DNA from: Silanimonas sp. | Lineage (GTDB): Bacteria; Pseudomonadota; Gammaproteobacteria; Xanthomonadales; Xanthomonadaceae | DNA length: 64,000 nucleotides | Assembly: GCA_026005095.1 (NCBI GenBank) | Contig: BPKK01000011.1 | Span: forward strand, 1 to 64,000 | Reading direction: 5' to 3' | Made by a program: the position numbers and the translations under genes | The notes under the pieces: generated by a model | What the model was told of the DNA's origin: nothing | The model's input: only the letters and a program-made list of their open reading frames with translations | The model's database searches: none | Shown here: piece after piece, positions 1-9,566 of the stretch | Position numbering within the stretch: the stretch's first letter is position 1 | Layout of the letters: each line of letters opens with the position of its first letter

Positions 1-92
1 AGAAAGTGGCCGATTTCGGGCGTTTCGGCAGAAGGCCACCCGCAGCACAGGCGGCCGGAACCCCGCGTGGCGCGGGGAATTCAGGGAAGAAA
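1..92. other. intergenic, no gene seen
   Basis: This stretch lies downstream of the tmRNA 3' end. No convincing reading frame is seen. A short GC-rich inverted repeat at 61-77 (seven paired bases around a TGG loop) could be a second stem behind the tmRNA terminator. What lies further left cannot be judged from the window. Confidence 0.4.
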
Positions 93-119
93 AAGGGCCC
101 GGAGATAATCCGAGCCCTT
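93..119 (-). terminator. Rho-independent terminator of tmRNA
   Basis: Read on the minus strand, a stem made of AAGGGC plus CGG pairs with CCG plus GGCCCTT around an A/T-rich loop, and is followed by a short T-run. It starts 6 bases after the CCA end of the tmRNA, which is where a stable-RNA terminator is expected. Confidence 0.7.
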
Positions 120-124
120 GTGTA

Positions 125-477
125 TGGTGGAGGTGGGGGGAGTTGAACCCCCGTCCGAAGGCACTCCATGCCCGGCCCTACATGCTTAGCTCACCGTTGG
201 TTCTCGGCCTGCGGCAACACGGTGTGCGAAGCACGCCGCAGGACACACCCGCTTGATCTCGCCGGCGGTTGGCGGGTCGCCGCCGCCGGCCATTCCGCGA
301 TAGTGACCCTACATCCACGAGCACGGACACAAGTGGGTTCGGGGCCAGGCCTTAAGCGGCCAGGGCGTAGACGTCGTCGTTGGCGTCTGATGGTTTGCCG
401 CTGGATTTACGAGGAAAGCAGCCCCCTCGGCATGCGCCAGGTCATTTCGCAACCCCCGTCGAAGCCAGGACACCCCC
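125..477 (-). ncRNA. ssrA: transfer-messenger RNA (tmRNA)
   Basis: tmRNA rescues ribosomes stalled on broken mRNAs by acting first as an alanyl-tRNA and then as a short mRNA. The ends are clear. The 5' GGGGGTG pairs with the 3' CACCTCC that precedes ACCA. The conserved TGGCTTCGACGGGGGTTGC box follows the 5' end, and GGGGGTTCAACTCCCCC forms the T arm near the 3' end. The tag frame lies at 352-384 and encodes ANDDVYALAA followed by TAA, closely resembling the E. coli tag with Val in place of Asn at position 5. The length is about 353 nt, typical for a one-piece tmRNA. Its protein partner smpB lies just upstream on the same strand. Confidence 0.97.
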
Positions 478-511
478 GGATGAGACGGTCGTCGTGACGA
501 CTGACCCTGCC

Positions 512-540
512 AGTATGGGGACACGCAACCCGGGGCACAA
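512..540 (-). promoter_or_regulatory. putative sigma70 promoter of ssrA
   Basis: On the minus strand TTGTGC (535-540) and CATACT (512-517) are separated by exactly 17 bases. Transcription would start near 505, giving a leader of about 28 nt that RNase P would remove at 477, as for other tmRNA precursors. The hexamers are imperfect, so this is an inference from spacing and position. Confidence 0.45.
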
Positions 541-567
541 GCCCACGGCTGGCCGGTATTCAGGCGC

Positions 568-1065
568 TCAGGCGTCCTTGTTGCGGGCGCGCAGGGCGCG
601 CTGCTTCTCGCGTTGCCAGTCGCGATCGCGGCTAGCCTCGCGCTTGTCGTGCTCGCGCTTGCCCTTGGCCAGGGCCAGTTCCAGCTTCACCTTATTCCGC
701 TTCCAGTAAAGCGCAATGGGCACCAGGGTGTAGCCGTCGCGTTCGATCCGCCCGATCAGCCGATCGATCTCATGCCGGTGCAGCAGTAGCTTGCGGGTGC
801 GGCGGTCGTCAGCCAGCACGTGGCTGCTGGCCTGTACCAGCGGAGTGATCTGGGCGCCGAACAGGAATAGCTCGCCGTCCTTCACCAGGGCGTAGGCATC
901 GCTGATGTTCGCCCGGCCAGCACGGATCGCCTTGAGCTCCCAGCCCTGCAGGGCGAGCCCGGCCTCGTAGCGGTCGCCTAACGCGTATTCGTGGCGAGCC
1001 CGCTTGTTGAGGGCGATGGTGCCACCCGTGGATTCGGTATCCTTGGTTTTCTTTTTTCCCGCCAT
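568..1065 (-). CDS. smpB: SsrA-binding protein SmpB
   Basis: SmpB binds the tRNA-like domain of tmRNA and is required for its entry into stalled ribosomes. The 165-residue product has the family's hallmarks: NKRARHEY at about 20-27, GLALQGWELKAIRAG at about 36-50, TRKLLLHRHEI at about 90-100, and a basic Lys/Arg-rich tail (AKGKREHDKRE onward) that enters the decoding channel. The start at 1065 (MAGKKK) is preferred over an ATG six codons upstream, because homologs also begin with a short Lys-rich segment. It sits upstream of ssrA on the same strand but is separated from it by a likely ssrA promoter. Confidence 0.97.
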   Translation of the reverse strand: MAGKKKTKDTESTGGTIALNKRARHEYALGDRYEAGLALQGWELKAIRAGRANISDAYALVKDGELFLFGAQITPLVQASSHVLADDRRTRKLLLHRHEIDRLIGRIERDGYTLVPIALYWKRNKVKLELALAKGKREHDKREASRDRDWQREKQRALRARNKDA

Positions 1066-1100
1066 AGCCCGCCATTGTGGCACGGGCAGCCCCAGATACG

Positions 1101-1541
1101 ATGACCCGCATCCAGCGCCATGCCCTCGTGATGCATTCGGCGAGCCGCATGTTCCACTTGGTGAACGAGGTGGAGCACTACCCGCGGCATTTCGCCTGGT
1201 GCGAGGGGGCCGAGGTGCTGGAGCGCGATGCCGGGGGCATGGTGGCGCGGCTGCACCTGAAGCTGGCCGGGTTGCGCACCAGTTTCACTACCCGCAACCG
1301 TTGGGTGGAGCCGGTACGCCTCGACCTTGAACTCGTGGACGGCCCGTTCCGCCGCCTCGAGGGGCACTGGGCCTTCCATGCGCTCGACGAGGAAGCCTGC
1401 AAGGTGTCGCTCGATCTCGGTTTCGATGTGGCCGGGGTTCTGGTGGGCAACGCCCTTGCCATCGGCTTTCAAGGGCTTGCCGACAGACTGGTCGACGACT
1501 TCTGCCGCATTGCGCGGGCCGAGGACCGGGCGCGGCCGTGA
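1101..1541 (+). CDS. ratA: RatA / COQ10-type START-domain protein
   Basis: The 146-residue product belongs to the polyketide-cyclase/START-like family that includes E. coli RatA and mitochondrial COQ10. Family members bind a hydrophobic ligand, probably ubiquinone; RatA of E. coli has also been reported to block 70S ribosome association. Visible features include SASRMFHLVNEVEHYP near the N-terminus and a hydrophobic C-terminal helix (about 115-140). The start at 1101 (MTRIQRH) fits homologs, which begin shortly before the SAxxMFxLV segment. It is divergent from smpB with a 35-base gap, and its stop overlaps the rnfH start (GTGA). Whether the role is toxin-like or respiratory cannot be decided from sequence. 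Confidence 0.9.
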   Translation: MTRIQRHALVMHSASRMFHLVNEVEHYPRHFAWCEGAEVLERDAGGMVARLHLKLAGLRTSFTTRNRWVEPVRLDLELVDGPFRRLEGHWAFHALDEEACKVSLDLGFDVAGVLVGNALAIGFQGLADRLVDDFCRIARAEDRARP

Positions 1542-1834
1542 CGGCGCTTGCCGGAATCGAGGTGGTGTATGCCGAGGCCGGGCGGGCCTGGCGGCAACTG
1601 CTGTGGTTGGAGGGGAGCCCCACGGTGGCGGAGGCGCTTGCGGTCTTGCGGCAGACCTGTCCGAACTGGCCCGCTTCGGCGCTGGCACCGGCGGCCTGCG
1701 CGGTGTATGGCCGTCCGGTCCTGCCGGAGACTCCATTGCGTCATGGCGACCGGCTGGAGCTGCTGCGCCCCCTGCCTACCGACCCGAAACGGGCACGCCG
1801 CGAGCGGGCGGCGGCAACGAAAACGCCCCGCTGA
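1538..1834 (+). CDS. rnfH: RnfH/RatB family ubiquitin-fold protein
   Basis: A 98-residue protein of the RnfH family (beta-grasp, ubiquitin-like fold) that almost always accompanies ratA. Family marks are the N-terminal IEVVYAEAGRAW, the central VAEALAVLRQT helix, and the C-terminal DRLELLRPLPTDPK, where RxxLxxDPK is the family signature, followed by an Arg-rich tail. It starts with GTG inside the ratA stop (4-base overlap), so the two are probably translationally coupled. Its molecular function is unsettled, and the antitoxin label given to RatB is not well supported. Its TGA stop lies in the loop of the downstream terminator hairpin. Confidence 0.9.
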   Translation: MTALAGIEVVYAEAGRAWRQLLWLEGSPTVAEALAVLRQTCPNWPASALAPAACAVYGRPVLPETPLRHGDRLELLRPLPTDPKRARRERAAATKTPR

Positions 1835-1846
1835 GGGGCGGGGCGT
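1823..1846. terminator. bidirectional terminator between rnfH and bamE
   Basis: A perfect 9-bp stem (ACGCCCCGC with GCGGGGCGT) with a 6-base loop lies between the two convergent genes. On the minus strand it is followed by TTTT, making a good intrinsic terminator for bamE. The rnfH stop codon (1832-1834) lies in the loop. Confidence 0.75.
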
Positions 1847-1886
1847 CGGGCCTTGAGGGAGATCGTGGCCGGGGGCAGGGCGGCTG

Positions 1887-2279
1887 TCAGCGGCCGCGGC
1901 GCTTGTCCTTGTCCTTGGCGAGGTTGGGGCCGAAGCGCTGCACCTGCTCGCGGGCGATGGCGCTGTCGGCCTCGGGGAAGAACTCGCCCTCCCAGCGCAC
2001 CAGCTGGTCGCCCTCGAAGTGCACGGTGAAGACCTTGACCTCAGGCCTGCCATGTCCGCGCTGCTCACTGGAGACATAGTCCCAGCGGTTTTGGCGGAAG
2101 GGGTCGGCGACCGAGGGCGAGCCGAGCAGCAGGAATACCTGGCGCTTGCTCATGCCGGCCTGGAGCTGCGCCACGCTGCGTTCCTCGAGCAGGTTTCCCT
2201 GGAAGATCGGCTGCCGGTACAGGCACCCGGTGAGCAGGACCGGAGCGGCGATGGCCAGGGCGAGCAGGAGTCGGCGCAT
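1887..2279 (-). CDS. bamE: outer membrane assembly lipoprotein BamE
   Basis: BamE (SmpA) is a small lipoprotein of the BAM complex, which inserts beta-barrel proteins into the outer membrane. The 130-residue product has an N-terminal signal peptide with a lipobox ending LLTGC (Cys19), then the SmpA/OmlA domain with GMSKRQVFLLLGSP and DYVSSEQ. The C-terminus is charged (DKDKRRGR). The start at 2279 (MRRLLLALAI) is chosen over longer in-frame options because it puts the signal peptide at the very N-terminus. It is divergent from fur, an arrangement common in gammaproteobacteria. Confidence 0.95.
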   Translation of the reverse strand: MRRLLLALAIAAPVLLTGCLYRQPIFQGNLLEERSVAQLQAGMSKRQVFLLLGSPSVADPFRQNRWDYVSSEQRGHGRPEVKVFTVHFEGDQLVRWEGEFFPEADSAIAREQVQRFGPNLAKDKDKRRGR

Positions 2280-2288
2280 GGGAACTCG

Positions 2289-2317
2289 TTGGGCAGGGAA
2301 CCCGGCGATGATACACT
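2289..2317 (+). promoter_or_regulatory. putative fur promoter, overlapping a bamE promoter
   Basis: TTGGGC (2289-2294) and TACACT (2312-2317) are 17 bases apart, placing the fur start point near 2324 and leaving a leader of about 50 nt. On the opposite strand TATCAT (2308-2313) overlaps the same site and could serve bamE. No clear 19-bp Fur box was recognised here by eye. Confidence 0.45.
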
Positions 2318-2376
2318 CGAAGCCATCGCCTGCCGTGGCTGCGGCGGCGCCGTTCAGGAGCGCGCGAGGAATGCCG

Positions 2377-2784
2377 ATGGAATCCCAGGACCTGCGCAAG
2401 GCTGGCCTCAAGGTCACCATCCCGCGCATGCGGATCCTCTCGATCCTGGAGCGCCAGCCGGCGGCCAAGCACATGACCGCCGAGGATATCTACCGTGTCC
2501 TTCTCGAGCAGGGCGATGACATCGGCCTTGCCACCGTGTACCGCGTGCTCACCCAGTTCGAGGCCGCGGGCCTGGTGCTGAAGCACCATTTCGAGGGCGG
2601 GCAGGCGGTGTACGAGCTGAATCAGGGAGGGCACCACGACCACATGGTCGATCTCGACAGCGGCAAGGTGGTGGAGTTCCACAGCCCGGAGATCGAGGCC
2701 CTGCAGCAGGCCATCGCCGCGAAGTACGGCTACGAGATCGAGGACCACTCGCTGGTGCTGTACGTCCGCAAGAAGCGGAAGTAG
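2377..2784 (+). CDS. fur: ferric uptake regulator Fur
   Basis: Fur is the dimeric Fe(II)-responsive repressor of iron-uptake genes. The 135-residue product has the N-terminal winged helix (LRKAGLKVTIPRMRI, then GLATVYRVLTQFEAAGLV with the DNA-recognition helix at about 50-65) and the metal-binding motif HHDH at 86-89 in the dimerisation domain. There is no cysteine anywhere, so the CxxC structural zinc site of E. coli Fur is missing; this also holds for pseudomonad and xanthomonad Fur proteins. The ATG at 2377 is chosen over the one at 2371 because GAGGA lies about 7 bases before it. It converges on recN with a 7-base gap. Confidence 0.96.
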   Translation: MESQDLRKAGLKVTIPRMRILSILERQPAAKHMTAEDIYRVLLEQGDDIGLATVYRVLTQFEAAGLVLKHHFEGGQAVYELNQGGHHDHMVDLDSGKVVEFHSPEIEALQQAIAAKYGYEIEDHSLVLYVRKKRK

Positions 2785-2791
2785 GTCGGTC

Positions 2792-4465
2792 TCATGCCGC
2801 CTCGCGGGCGGCGCGCTCGATCATCTGCCGGGCACTGGTGCGCACCGCGGCGGTGATGTCCACCCCGCCCAGCATACGGGCGATTTCCTCCACCCGGGCG
2901 GTGGCGTCGAGTTTCTCCGGAGTGCTGCGGGTCTCTCCCTCGGCACTCGTCTTGCTTACCCGGTAGTGGGTGTGGCCCTGCGCCGCCACCTGCGGCAGGT
3001 GGGTGACGCAGAGCACCTGGCGCGAGGCTCCGAGACGGCGCAGCAGCCGGCCGACGATCTCGGCCACGGCACCGCCGATGCCGGAATCCACCTCGTCGAA
3101 CACCATGGTGGGGGTATCGTCGAGACCGAGGGTGGCCACCTCGATGGCCAGTGAGAGGCGCGCCAGTTCCCCGCCCGAGGCCACTCGACGCAGGGGGCGC
3201 GGCGGCTGGCCCGGATTGGCGCTGACCATGAACTCGGCGCGCTCGGCCCCGCCGGGCTGGGGGCGGGGATCATCCAGCGGCTCGAGCACCACGTCGAAGC
3301 GGCCGCCGGCCATGCCGAGTTCCTGCATCAAGGAGGTGACGGCCTCGGCCAGCCGCGCGGCCTGTTCGCGGCGCGCCGCCGAGAGCCGTGCCGCGGCTTC
3401 GCGCCAGCGGTGGGCTGCGGCCTCGCGAGCGGCGGCGAGCGCGGTCAGCCGTTCTCCGGCGTTCTCGAGCCCGGCGAGTTCGGCGGCCAGGGCGCTGCGG
3501 CGGTCGGCCAGGCCGGGCAGGTCGGTGCGATGCTTGCGTGCCAGGTCGTGCAGGCGCGAGAGCCGGCGGTCGAGCTCGGCCAGGGCTTCGGGATCGAGGT
3601 CGAGGCCCTCGCTCAGGGCATCCAGCCGCTGTCTGGCCTCGCCCAGCTGCAGCCGTGCCGATTCCAGCAGTTCCAGCACCTCACCGAGCCGCGGCTCGGC
3701 CTCGGTCCAGCGCGAAAGCTGCGAGAGCGCCGGGCCGATGGCCGCGGCCGCACCGTCCTCGTCGGAGAGCAGGGCCGCTGCGCGGCCCAGGGCTTCCAGC
3801 AGGGCGCCGGCGTGGCTGGCGCGGCGGTGCCGGGCGAGCAGGGCTTCGAGAGCCTCGGGTTCGAGGACCTCAGCCTCCAGTTCCTGCAGCTGGTGGCGTA
3901 GGAAGGCGGCCCGCTCGACGACATCGCCGCGTTCCTCCAGCTGCTGCAGGGCGCGGTCGGCCTCGGCCCAGTCGCGGGCGGCCTCGACCACCGGCGCGAG
4001 CAGCGCCTCGTGGCGGCCGAAGGCATCCAGCAGGGCCAGCTGGCGCGGGCGCTCGAGCAGGGCCTGGTGTTCATGCTGGCCATGGATGCCCACCAGCCGG
4101 GCGGCGAGCTGGGAGAGCTGGGAGAGGGTCACCGGTCGGCCATTGATCCAGGCCCTGGAGCCGCCATCGGCCTTCACCACCCGGCGCAGCTGGCAATGCC
4201 CGTCCTCGTCGAGCGCGTTCTCAACCAGCCAGGCGGCGGCGGCCGGGGCGTCGGCGAGCTCGAACTCGGCGGCCAGTTCGGCGCGGGCGGCGCCGGCGCG
4301 GACCATGCCGGCGTCTGCGCGGACCCCAGAGAGCCAGAGCAGGGCATCGACCAGCAGCGACTTGCCGGCGCCGGTCTCGCCGGAGATCACCGTCATGCCG
4401 GGGCCGAGACGCAGCTCGGCGGCATGGACGACGGCGAAATCACGCAGGGAGAGCAGGGTGAGCAT
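2792..4465 (-). CDS. recN: DNA repair ATPase RecN
   Basis: RecN is an SMC-like ATPase acting in recombinational repair of double-strand breaks. The 557-residue protein has an N-terminal Walker A GETGAGKS (29-36), a long Ala/Glu/Arg-rich coiled-coil middle (about 150-370), the ABC signature VASGGELARLSLA and Walker B TMVFDEVDSGIGG near the C-terminus, then the H-loop region CVTHLPQVAAQG. Length matches the family (about 550). The start at 4465 (MLTLLSLRDF) matches homologs; longer in-frame options are not credible. It is divergent from hrcA with 106 bases between. No LexA box was recognised upstream by eye. Confidence 0.96.
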   Translation of the reverse strand: MLTLLSLRDFAVVHAAELRLGPGMTVISGETGAGKSLLVDALLWLSGVRADAGMVRAGAARAELAAEFELADAPAAAAWLVENALDEDGHCQLRRVVKADGGSRAWINGRPVTLSQLSQLAARLVGIHGQHEHQALLERPRQLALLDAFGRHEALLAPVVEAARDWAEADRALQQLEERGDVVERAAFLRHQLQELEAEVLEPEALEALLARHRRASHAGALLEALGRAAALLSDEDGAAAAIGPALSQLSRWTEAEPRLGEVLELLESARLQLGEARQRLDALSEGLDLDPEALAELDRRLSRLHDLARKHRTDLPGLADRRSALAAELAGLENAGERLTALAAAREAAAHRWREAAARLSAARREQAARLAEAVTSLMQELGMAGGRFDVVLEPLDDPRPQPGGAERAEFMVSANPGQPPRPLRRVASGGELARLSLAIEVATLGLDDTPTMVFDEVDSGIGGAVAEIVGRLLRRLGASRQVLCVTHLPQVAAQGHTHYRVSKTSAEGETRSTPEKLDATARVEEIARMLGGVDITAAVRTSARQMIERAAREAA

Positions 4466-4571
4466 GGCATCCGGGTTCCGTCGGCCGGCCAGCGGCCACG
4501 AGCGAGCGCGAACGCTAGCATCCGGCCACCGGCGCGCCAACGCTTGCCATCGGCAAGGGGCGGTCTTATCT

Positions 4572-5648
4572 ATGCAACATCCACCCCCGTACCGCCCCAT
4601 GCCGCCCGTCACCGACCGCCTCGATCCTCGCGCCCGGCACCTGCTGCGCTCCTTGGTGCAGCAGTACATCGAGCATGGCGAGCCGGTGGGCTCGCGCACC
4701 CTGGCGCGGCAGTCCGGGCTGGACGTGAGCGCGGCCACCATCCGCAACATCATGGCCGACCTGGAGGAGCTGGGCCTGGTGGCGGCGCCGCATACCAGTG
4801 CCGGGCGGGTGCCGACGGTGCAGGGCTACCGGGTGTTCGTAGACAGCCTGATCGAGTGGCCCGCCCCCGACGAGGCCCTGCTCAGCGCCCTTGGCCGCCA
4901 GCTGCCGCAGGGGCAGGGCACCCAGGGCCTGCTTGCCGGAGCCACCGAGCTGCTGTCCTCGATGAGCCATTCGGTGGGCGTGGTCACGGTGCCGCAGCGC
5001 GCCGCCTTCGCCTTCCGCCACATCGAGTTCGTGCCGATCGATGCCCAGCGAGTGCTGGTGGTGATCGTGTTCATGGATCACGAGGTACAGAACCGCATCA
5101 TCCAGACCCGCCGCCCCTACACGCCGGAGGAACTGGAACAGGCCTCGAACTACCTCAACCGCCACTATGCCGGCCGCACCTGGCCGGAGATCCGCGCCTC
5201 CCTGCTGCGCGAGCTGAAGGAGGCCCGTTCGGCGCTGGAGCGCACCCTGGCGGCGGCGGTGGACCTGAGCGAGCAGGCCCTGCCCGAAGGGAGCGAGGAC
5301 GTGTTGGTGAGCGGCCAGACCCGGCTGATGGACAGCCCCGACCTCGCCGATGTCGAACGCCTGCGCGGCCTGTTCGAGGCCTTCACCCAGAAGCGCGAGC
5401 TGCTCGGCCTGCTGGAGCGCTGCGCGCGGGCCCAGGGGGTGCGCATCTTCATCGGCGAGGAGACCGGGCTGGCGCCGCTGGACGGCTGCACCGTGGTCAC
5501 CGCGCCCTATGCGGTGAACGGCCGGGTGCTCGGAGTGCTGGGGGTGATCGGTCCCACCCGCATGGCCTATGAACAGGTCATCCCGATGGTGCAGGCCACC
5601 GCCGAGCTGGTGGGGCGGGCCTTGAAAACGGATACCCCGCCTCCATAA
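4572..5648 (+). CDS. hrcA: heat-inducible transcription repressor HrcA
   Basis: HrcA represses class I heat-shock genes by binding CIRCE elements, with GroE as co-factor. The product has the N-terminal winged helix (LDPRARHLLRSLVQQYIEHGEP, then VSAATIRNIMADLEELG) and the HrcA C-terminal GAF-like domain ending GVLGVIGPTRMAYEQVIPMV, followed by a short tail. From 4572 it has 358 residues. An in-frame ATG at 4599 (MPPVTDRLDPR) would give 349, closer to Xanthomonas homologs. TTGCCA plus TATCTA at 17 bases spacing ends exactly at 4572; if it is the promoter, 4599 must be the start. First gene of hrcA-grpE-dnaK-dnaJ; no CIRCE inverted repeat is visible upstream. Confidence 0.94.
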   Translation: MQHPPPYRPMPPVTDRLDPRARHLLRSLVQQYIEHGEPVGSRTLARQSGLDVSAATIRNIMADLEELGLVAAPHTSAGRVPTVQGYRVFVDSLIEWPAPDEALLSALGRQLPQGQGTQGLLAGATELLSSMSHSVGVVTVPQRAAFAFRHIEFVPIDAQRVLVVIVFMDHEVQNRIIQTRRPYTPEELEQASNYLNRHYAGRTWPEIRASLLRELKEARSALERTLAAAVDLSEQALPEGSEDVLVSGQTRLMDSPDLADVERLRGLFEAFTQKRELLGLLERCARAQGVRIFIGEETGLAPLDGCTVVTAPYAVNGRVLGVLGVIGPTRMAYEQVIPMVQATAELVGRALKTDTPPP

Positions 5649-5699
5649 CCCATCGCATCCGTCCGTCAACAGCCGCGCCCGCGGCGGGGAAGCACCACG

Positions 5700-6248
5700 A
5701 TGAACCAGGAACACGACCCGGTCGAATCGACCGAGGCCGCCGCCGGCGGCGCGCCACTCGGCGAGCAGCGCCCGGAGACGGCGCTGGAAGCCGAGAACGC
5801 CGAACTCAGGATGCAGCTCGCCAGCCTGCGCGAGGAAAGCCTGCGCGAGCGGGCCGAACTGGAGAACCAGCGCCGCCGTATGGCCCGCGAGATCGAGATG
5901 GTGCGCAGGTTCGCCAACGAGCGCCTGCTCGGCGAGCTTCTGCCGGTGTTCGACAGCCTGCATGCCGGCCTCAAGGCCGCGGGCGAAGAGCCGCATCCGC
6001 TGAAGGAAGGGCTGGAGCTGACCCTGCGGCAGCTGCTCAAGGCCGCGGCCGACAACGGCCTTTCGGAACTGCATCCCAAGGGCGAGGCTTTCAATCCGGA
6101 ATGGCACCAGGCCGTGACCCAGGTGCCCGGTACCGGTGCCGCGCCCGGGACCGTGGTGGATGTGCTGCAGCGCGGCTACGTGCTCAACGAACGCCTGCTG
6201 CGCCCGGCCCTGGTCGTCGTCGCGGCCGAGGGCGAGGCTGCGAACTGA
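5700..6248 (+). CDS. grpE: nucleotide exchange factor GrpE
   Basis: GrpE is the homodimeric ADP-release factor of DnaK. The 182-residue protein has an acidic, Ala-rich N-terminus, a long helix or coiled coil (about 28-85, many Glu/Arg heptads, including [20 protein letters not shown]), and the beta-wing domain with [15 protein letters not shown] and [20 protein letters not shown], the family signature. It follows hrcA after 51 bases and precedes dnaK, the usual order in this lineage. A GGGGAA stretch lies about 9 bases before the ATG as a plausible ribosome-binding site. Confidence 0.96.
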   Translation: MNQEHDPVESTEAAAGGAPLGEQRPETALEAENAELRMQLASLREESLRERAELENQRRRMAREIEMVRRFANERLLGELLPVFDSLHAGLKAAGEEPHPLKEGLELTLRQLLKAAADNGLSELHPKGEAFNPEWHQAVTQVPGTGAAPGTVVDVLQRGYVLNERLLRPALVVVAAEGEAAN

Positions 6249-6375
6249 ATGGCTTCGCCCCGTGGCGTGAAGCGGGCTTGAAATCCCCACCGCCGCCACC
6301 CACCTCTGAACACAGATCGCGGCGTCCCGCGCCGCCCCCGGAACTGGCTACGAACCCCTTTTGAGGAGACCCCAC

Positions 6376-8289
<1,914 letters not shown>

Positions 8290-8293
8290 TGCG

Positions 8294-8321
8294 GATCCGG
8301 CAGCGCATGCGCTGCCGGATC
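8294..8321 (+). repeat. 28-bp perfect palindrome after dnaK
   Basis: A 13-bp arm beginning GATCCGGCAGCGC is followed by an AT centre and its exact reverse complement, starting 5 bases after the dnaK stop codon. In RNA it would form a very stable hairpin. It is not followed by T residues, so it looks more like a 3'-end protector or processing signal than a terminator. It is the first of two hairpins between dnaK and dnaJ. Confidence 0.75.
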
Positions 8322-8328
8322 AGGGCAG

Positions 8329-8366
8329 CCCGCGAGCGAGCGGAAAGACCGCTCGTCGCGGGTTTT
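8329..8366 (+). terminator. attenuator/terminator between dnaK and dnaJ
   Basis: CCCGCGA plus CGAGCGG pairs with CCGCTCG plus TCGCGGG, with one bulged G and an AAAGA loop, and is followed directly by TTTT (8363-8366). This has the form of an intrinsic terminator, 36 bases before dnaJ. It would reduce dnaJ transcription relative to dnaK. Confidence 0.7.
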
Positions 8367-8401
8367 GCGCGAAGGTGTTTTGCGTCAGGAACGGGGCGGC
8401 G

Positions 8402-9523
8402 ATGAGCAAGCGGGACTACTACGAGGTGCTGGGCGTTTCGAAGAGTGCGTCGGAGGACGAGCTCAAGAAGGCCTATCGCCGCCTGGCGATGAAATACCAC
8501 CCCGACCGCAATCCCGGCGACAAGGCGGCGGAGGAGGCATTCAAGGAGGCCAAGGAGGCCTACGACGTGCTCTCCGATGCCAGCAAGCGCCGCATCTACG
8601 ACCAGCACGGCCATGCCGCCTTCGAGCAGGGCATGGGCGGTGGCGGCCATGGCGGCTATGCCGACATGGGCGACATCTTTGGCGACATTTTCGGCGACAT
8701 CTTCGGGGGCGGCCGGCCGCGTGGACCGCGTCGTGGCTCGGATCTGCGCTATGTGATGGAGCTCGACCTCGAGGAGGCCGTGGCCGGTGTCGAGAAGCGC
8801 ATCGAGGTGCCGACCATGGCGGCCTGCGATGCCTGCGATGGCACGGGGGCCGAGGACCGCAAGACCGAGACCTGCGGCACCTGCCGTGGCATGGGCCATG
8901 TGCGCATCCAGCGCGGCATCTTCCAGATGCAGCAGCCTTGCCCGAGCTGCGGCGGCAGCGGTCGGTTGATCCCCAAGCCCTGCCGCGCCTGCCATGGCAC
9001 CGGCCGGGTGCGCCGCGAGAAGACGCTGTCGGTGAAGATCCCGGCCGGCGTCGATACCGGCGACCGTATCCGTCTGCAGGGCGAGGGCGAGGCCGGTCAG
9101 CCCGGGGCGCCGAACGGCGATCTCTACGTCGACATCCAGGTGCGGCCGCATCCGGTGTTCGAGCGCGACGGCGACGACCTCTACTGCGAGATCCCGATCC
9201 GCTTCTCGCAGGCAGCGCTGGGCGCCAGCATCGTGGTGCCCACCCTCGATGGCGAGGTAGAGATCAAGATCCCGGCCGAAACCCAGACCGGCCGGCTGTT
9301 CCGCCTGCGCGGCAAGGGCGTGCGCTCGGTGCGCTCGCGCCAGCCCGGTGACCTGCACGCCCGGGTCGTGGTGGAAACCCCGGTGAACCTCACGGCGCGC
9401 CAGCGCCAGCTGCTCGAGGAATTCGAGCAGACCTTCGAGGGCGAGGACGCGGCACGGCATTCGCCGAAGTCGAGCACCTTCTTCGACGGTGTGCGGGCGT
9501 TCTGGGACCGCATGACCGGCTGA
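8402..9523 (+). CDS. dnaJ: co-chaperone DnaJ (Hsp40)
   Basis: DnaJ delivers substrates to DnaK and stimulates its ATPase. The 373-residue protein has a J domain (1-70) with HPD at 33-35, a Gly/Phe region containing three tandem GDIF units (about 88-101), four zinc motifs ([32 protein letters not shown]), and the C-terminal substrate-binding domains. The start at 8402 ([12 protein letters not shown]) is universal for the family; the reading frame extends nine codons further upstream only by chance. Expression probably depends on read-through of two hairpins after dnaK. Confidence 0.97.
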   Translation: MSKRDYYEVLGVSKSASEDELKKAYRRLAMKYHPDRNPGDKAAEEAFKEAKEAYDVLSDASKRRIYDQHGHAAFEQGMGGGGHGGYADMGDIFGDIFGDIFGGGRPRGPRRGSDLRYVMELDLEEAVAGVEKRIEVPTMAACDACDGTGAEDRKTETCGTCRGMGHVRIQRGIFQMQQPCPSCGGSGRLIPKPCRACHGTGRVRREKTLSVKIPAGVDTGDRIRLQGEGEAGQPGAPNGDLYVDIQVRPHPVFERDGDDLYCEIPIRFSQAALGASIVVPTLDGEVEIKIPAETQTGRLFRLRGKGVRSVRSRQPGDLHARVVVETPVNLTARQRQLLEEFEQTFEGEDAARHSPKSSTFFDGVRAFWDRMTG

Positions 9524-9566
9524 TTCGCGTTGCAGCCCCCACGCCGCGGCGCGTAGCCTTGGCGGC

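Noticed and set aside
2970-4571. Plus-strand extension of hrcA across recN
   Set aside because: The translation is Ser/Arg/Ala-rich low-complexity sequence antisense to RecN; HrcA similarity begins only at 4572-4620.
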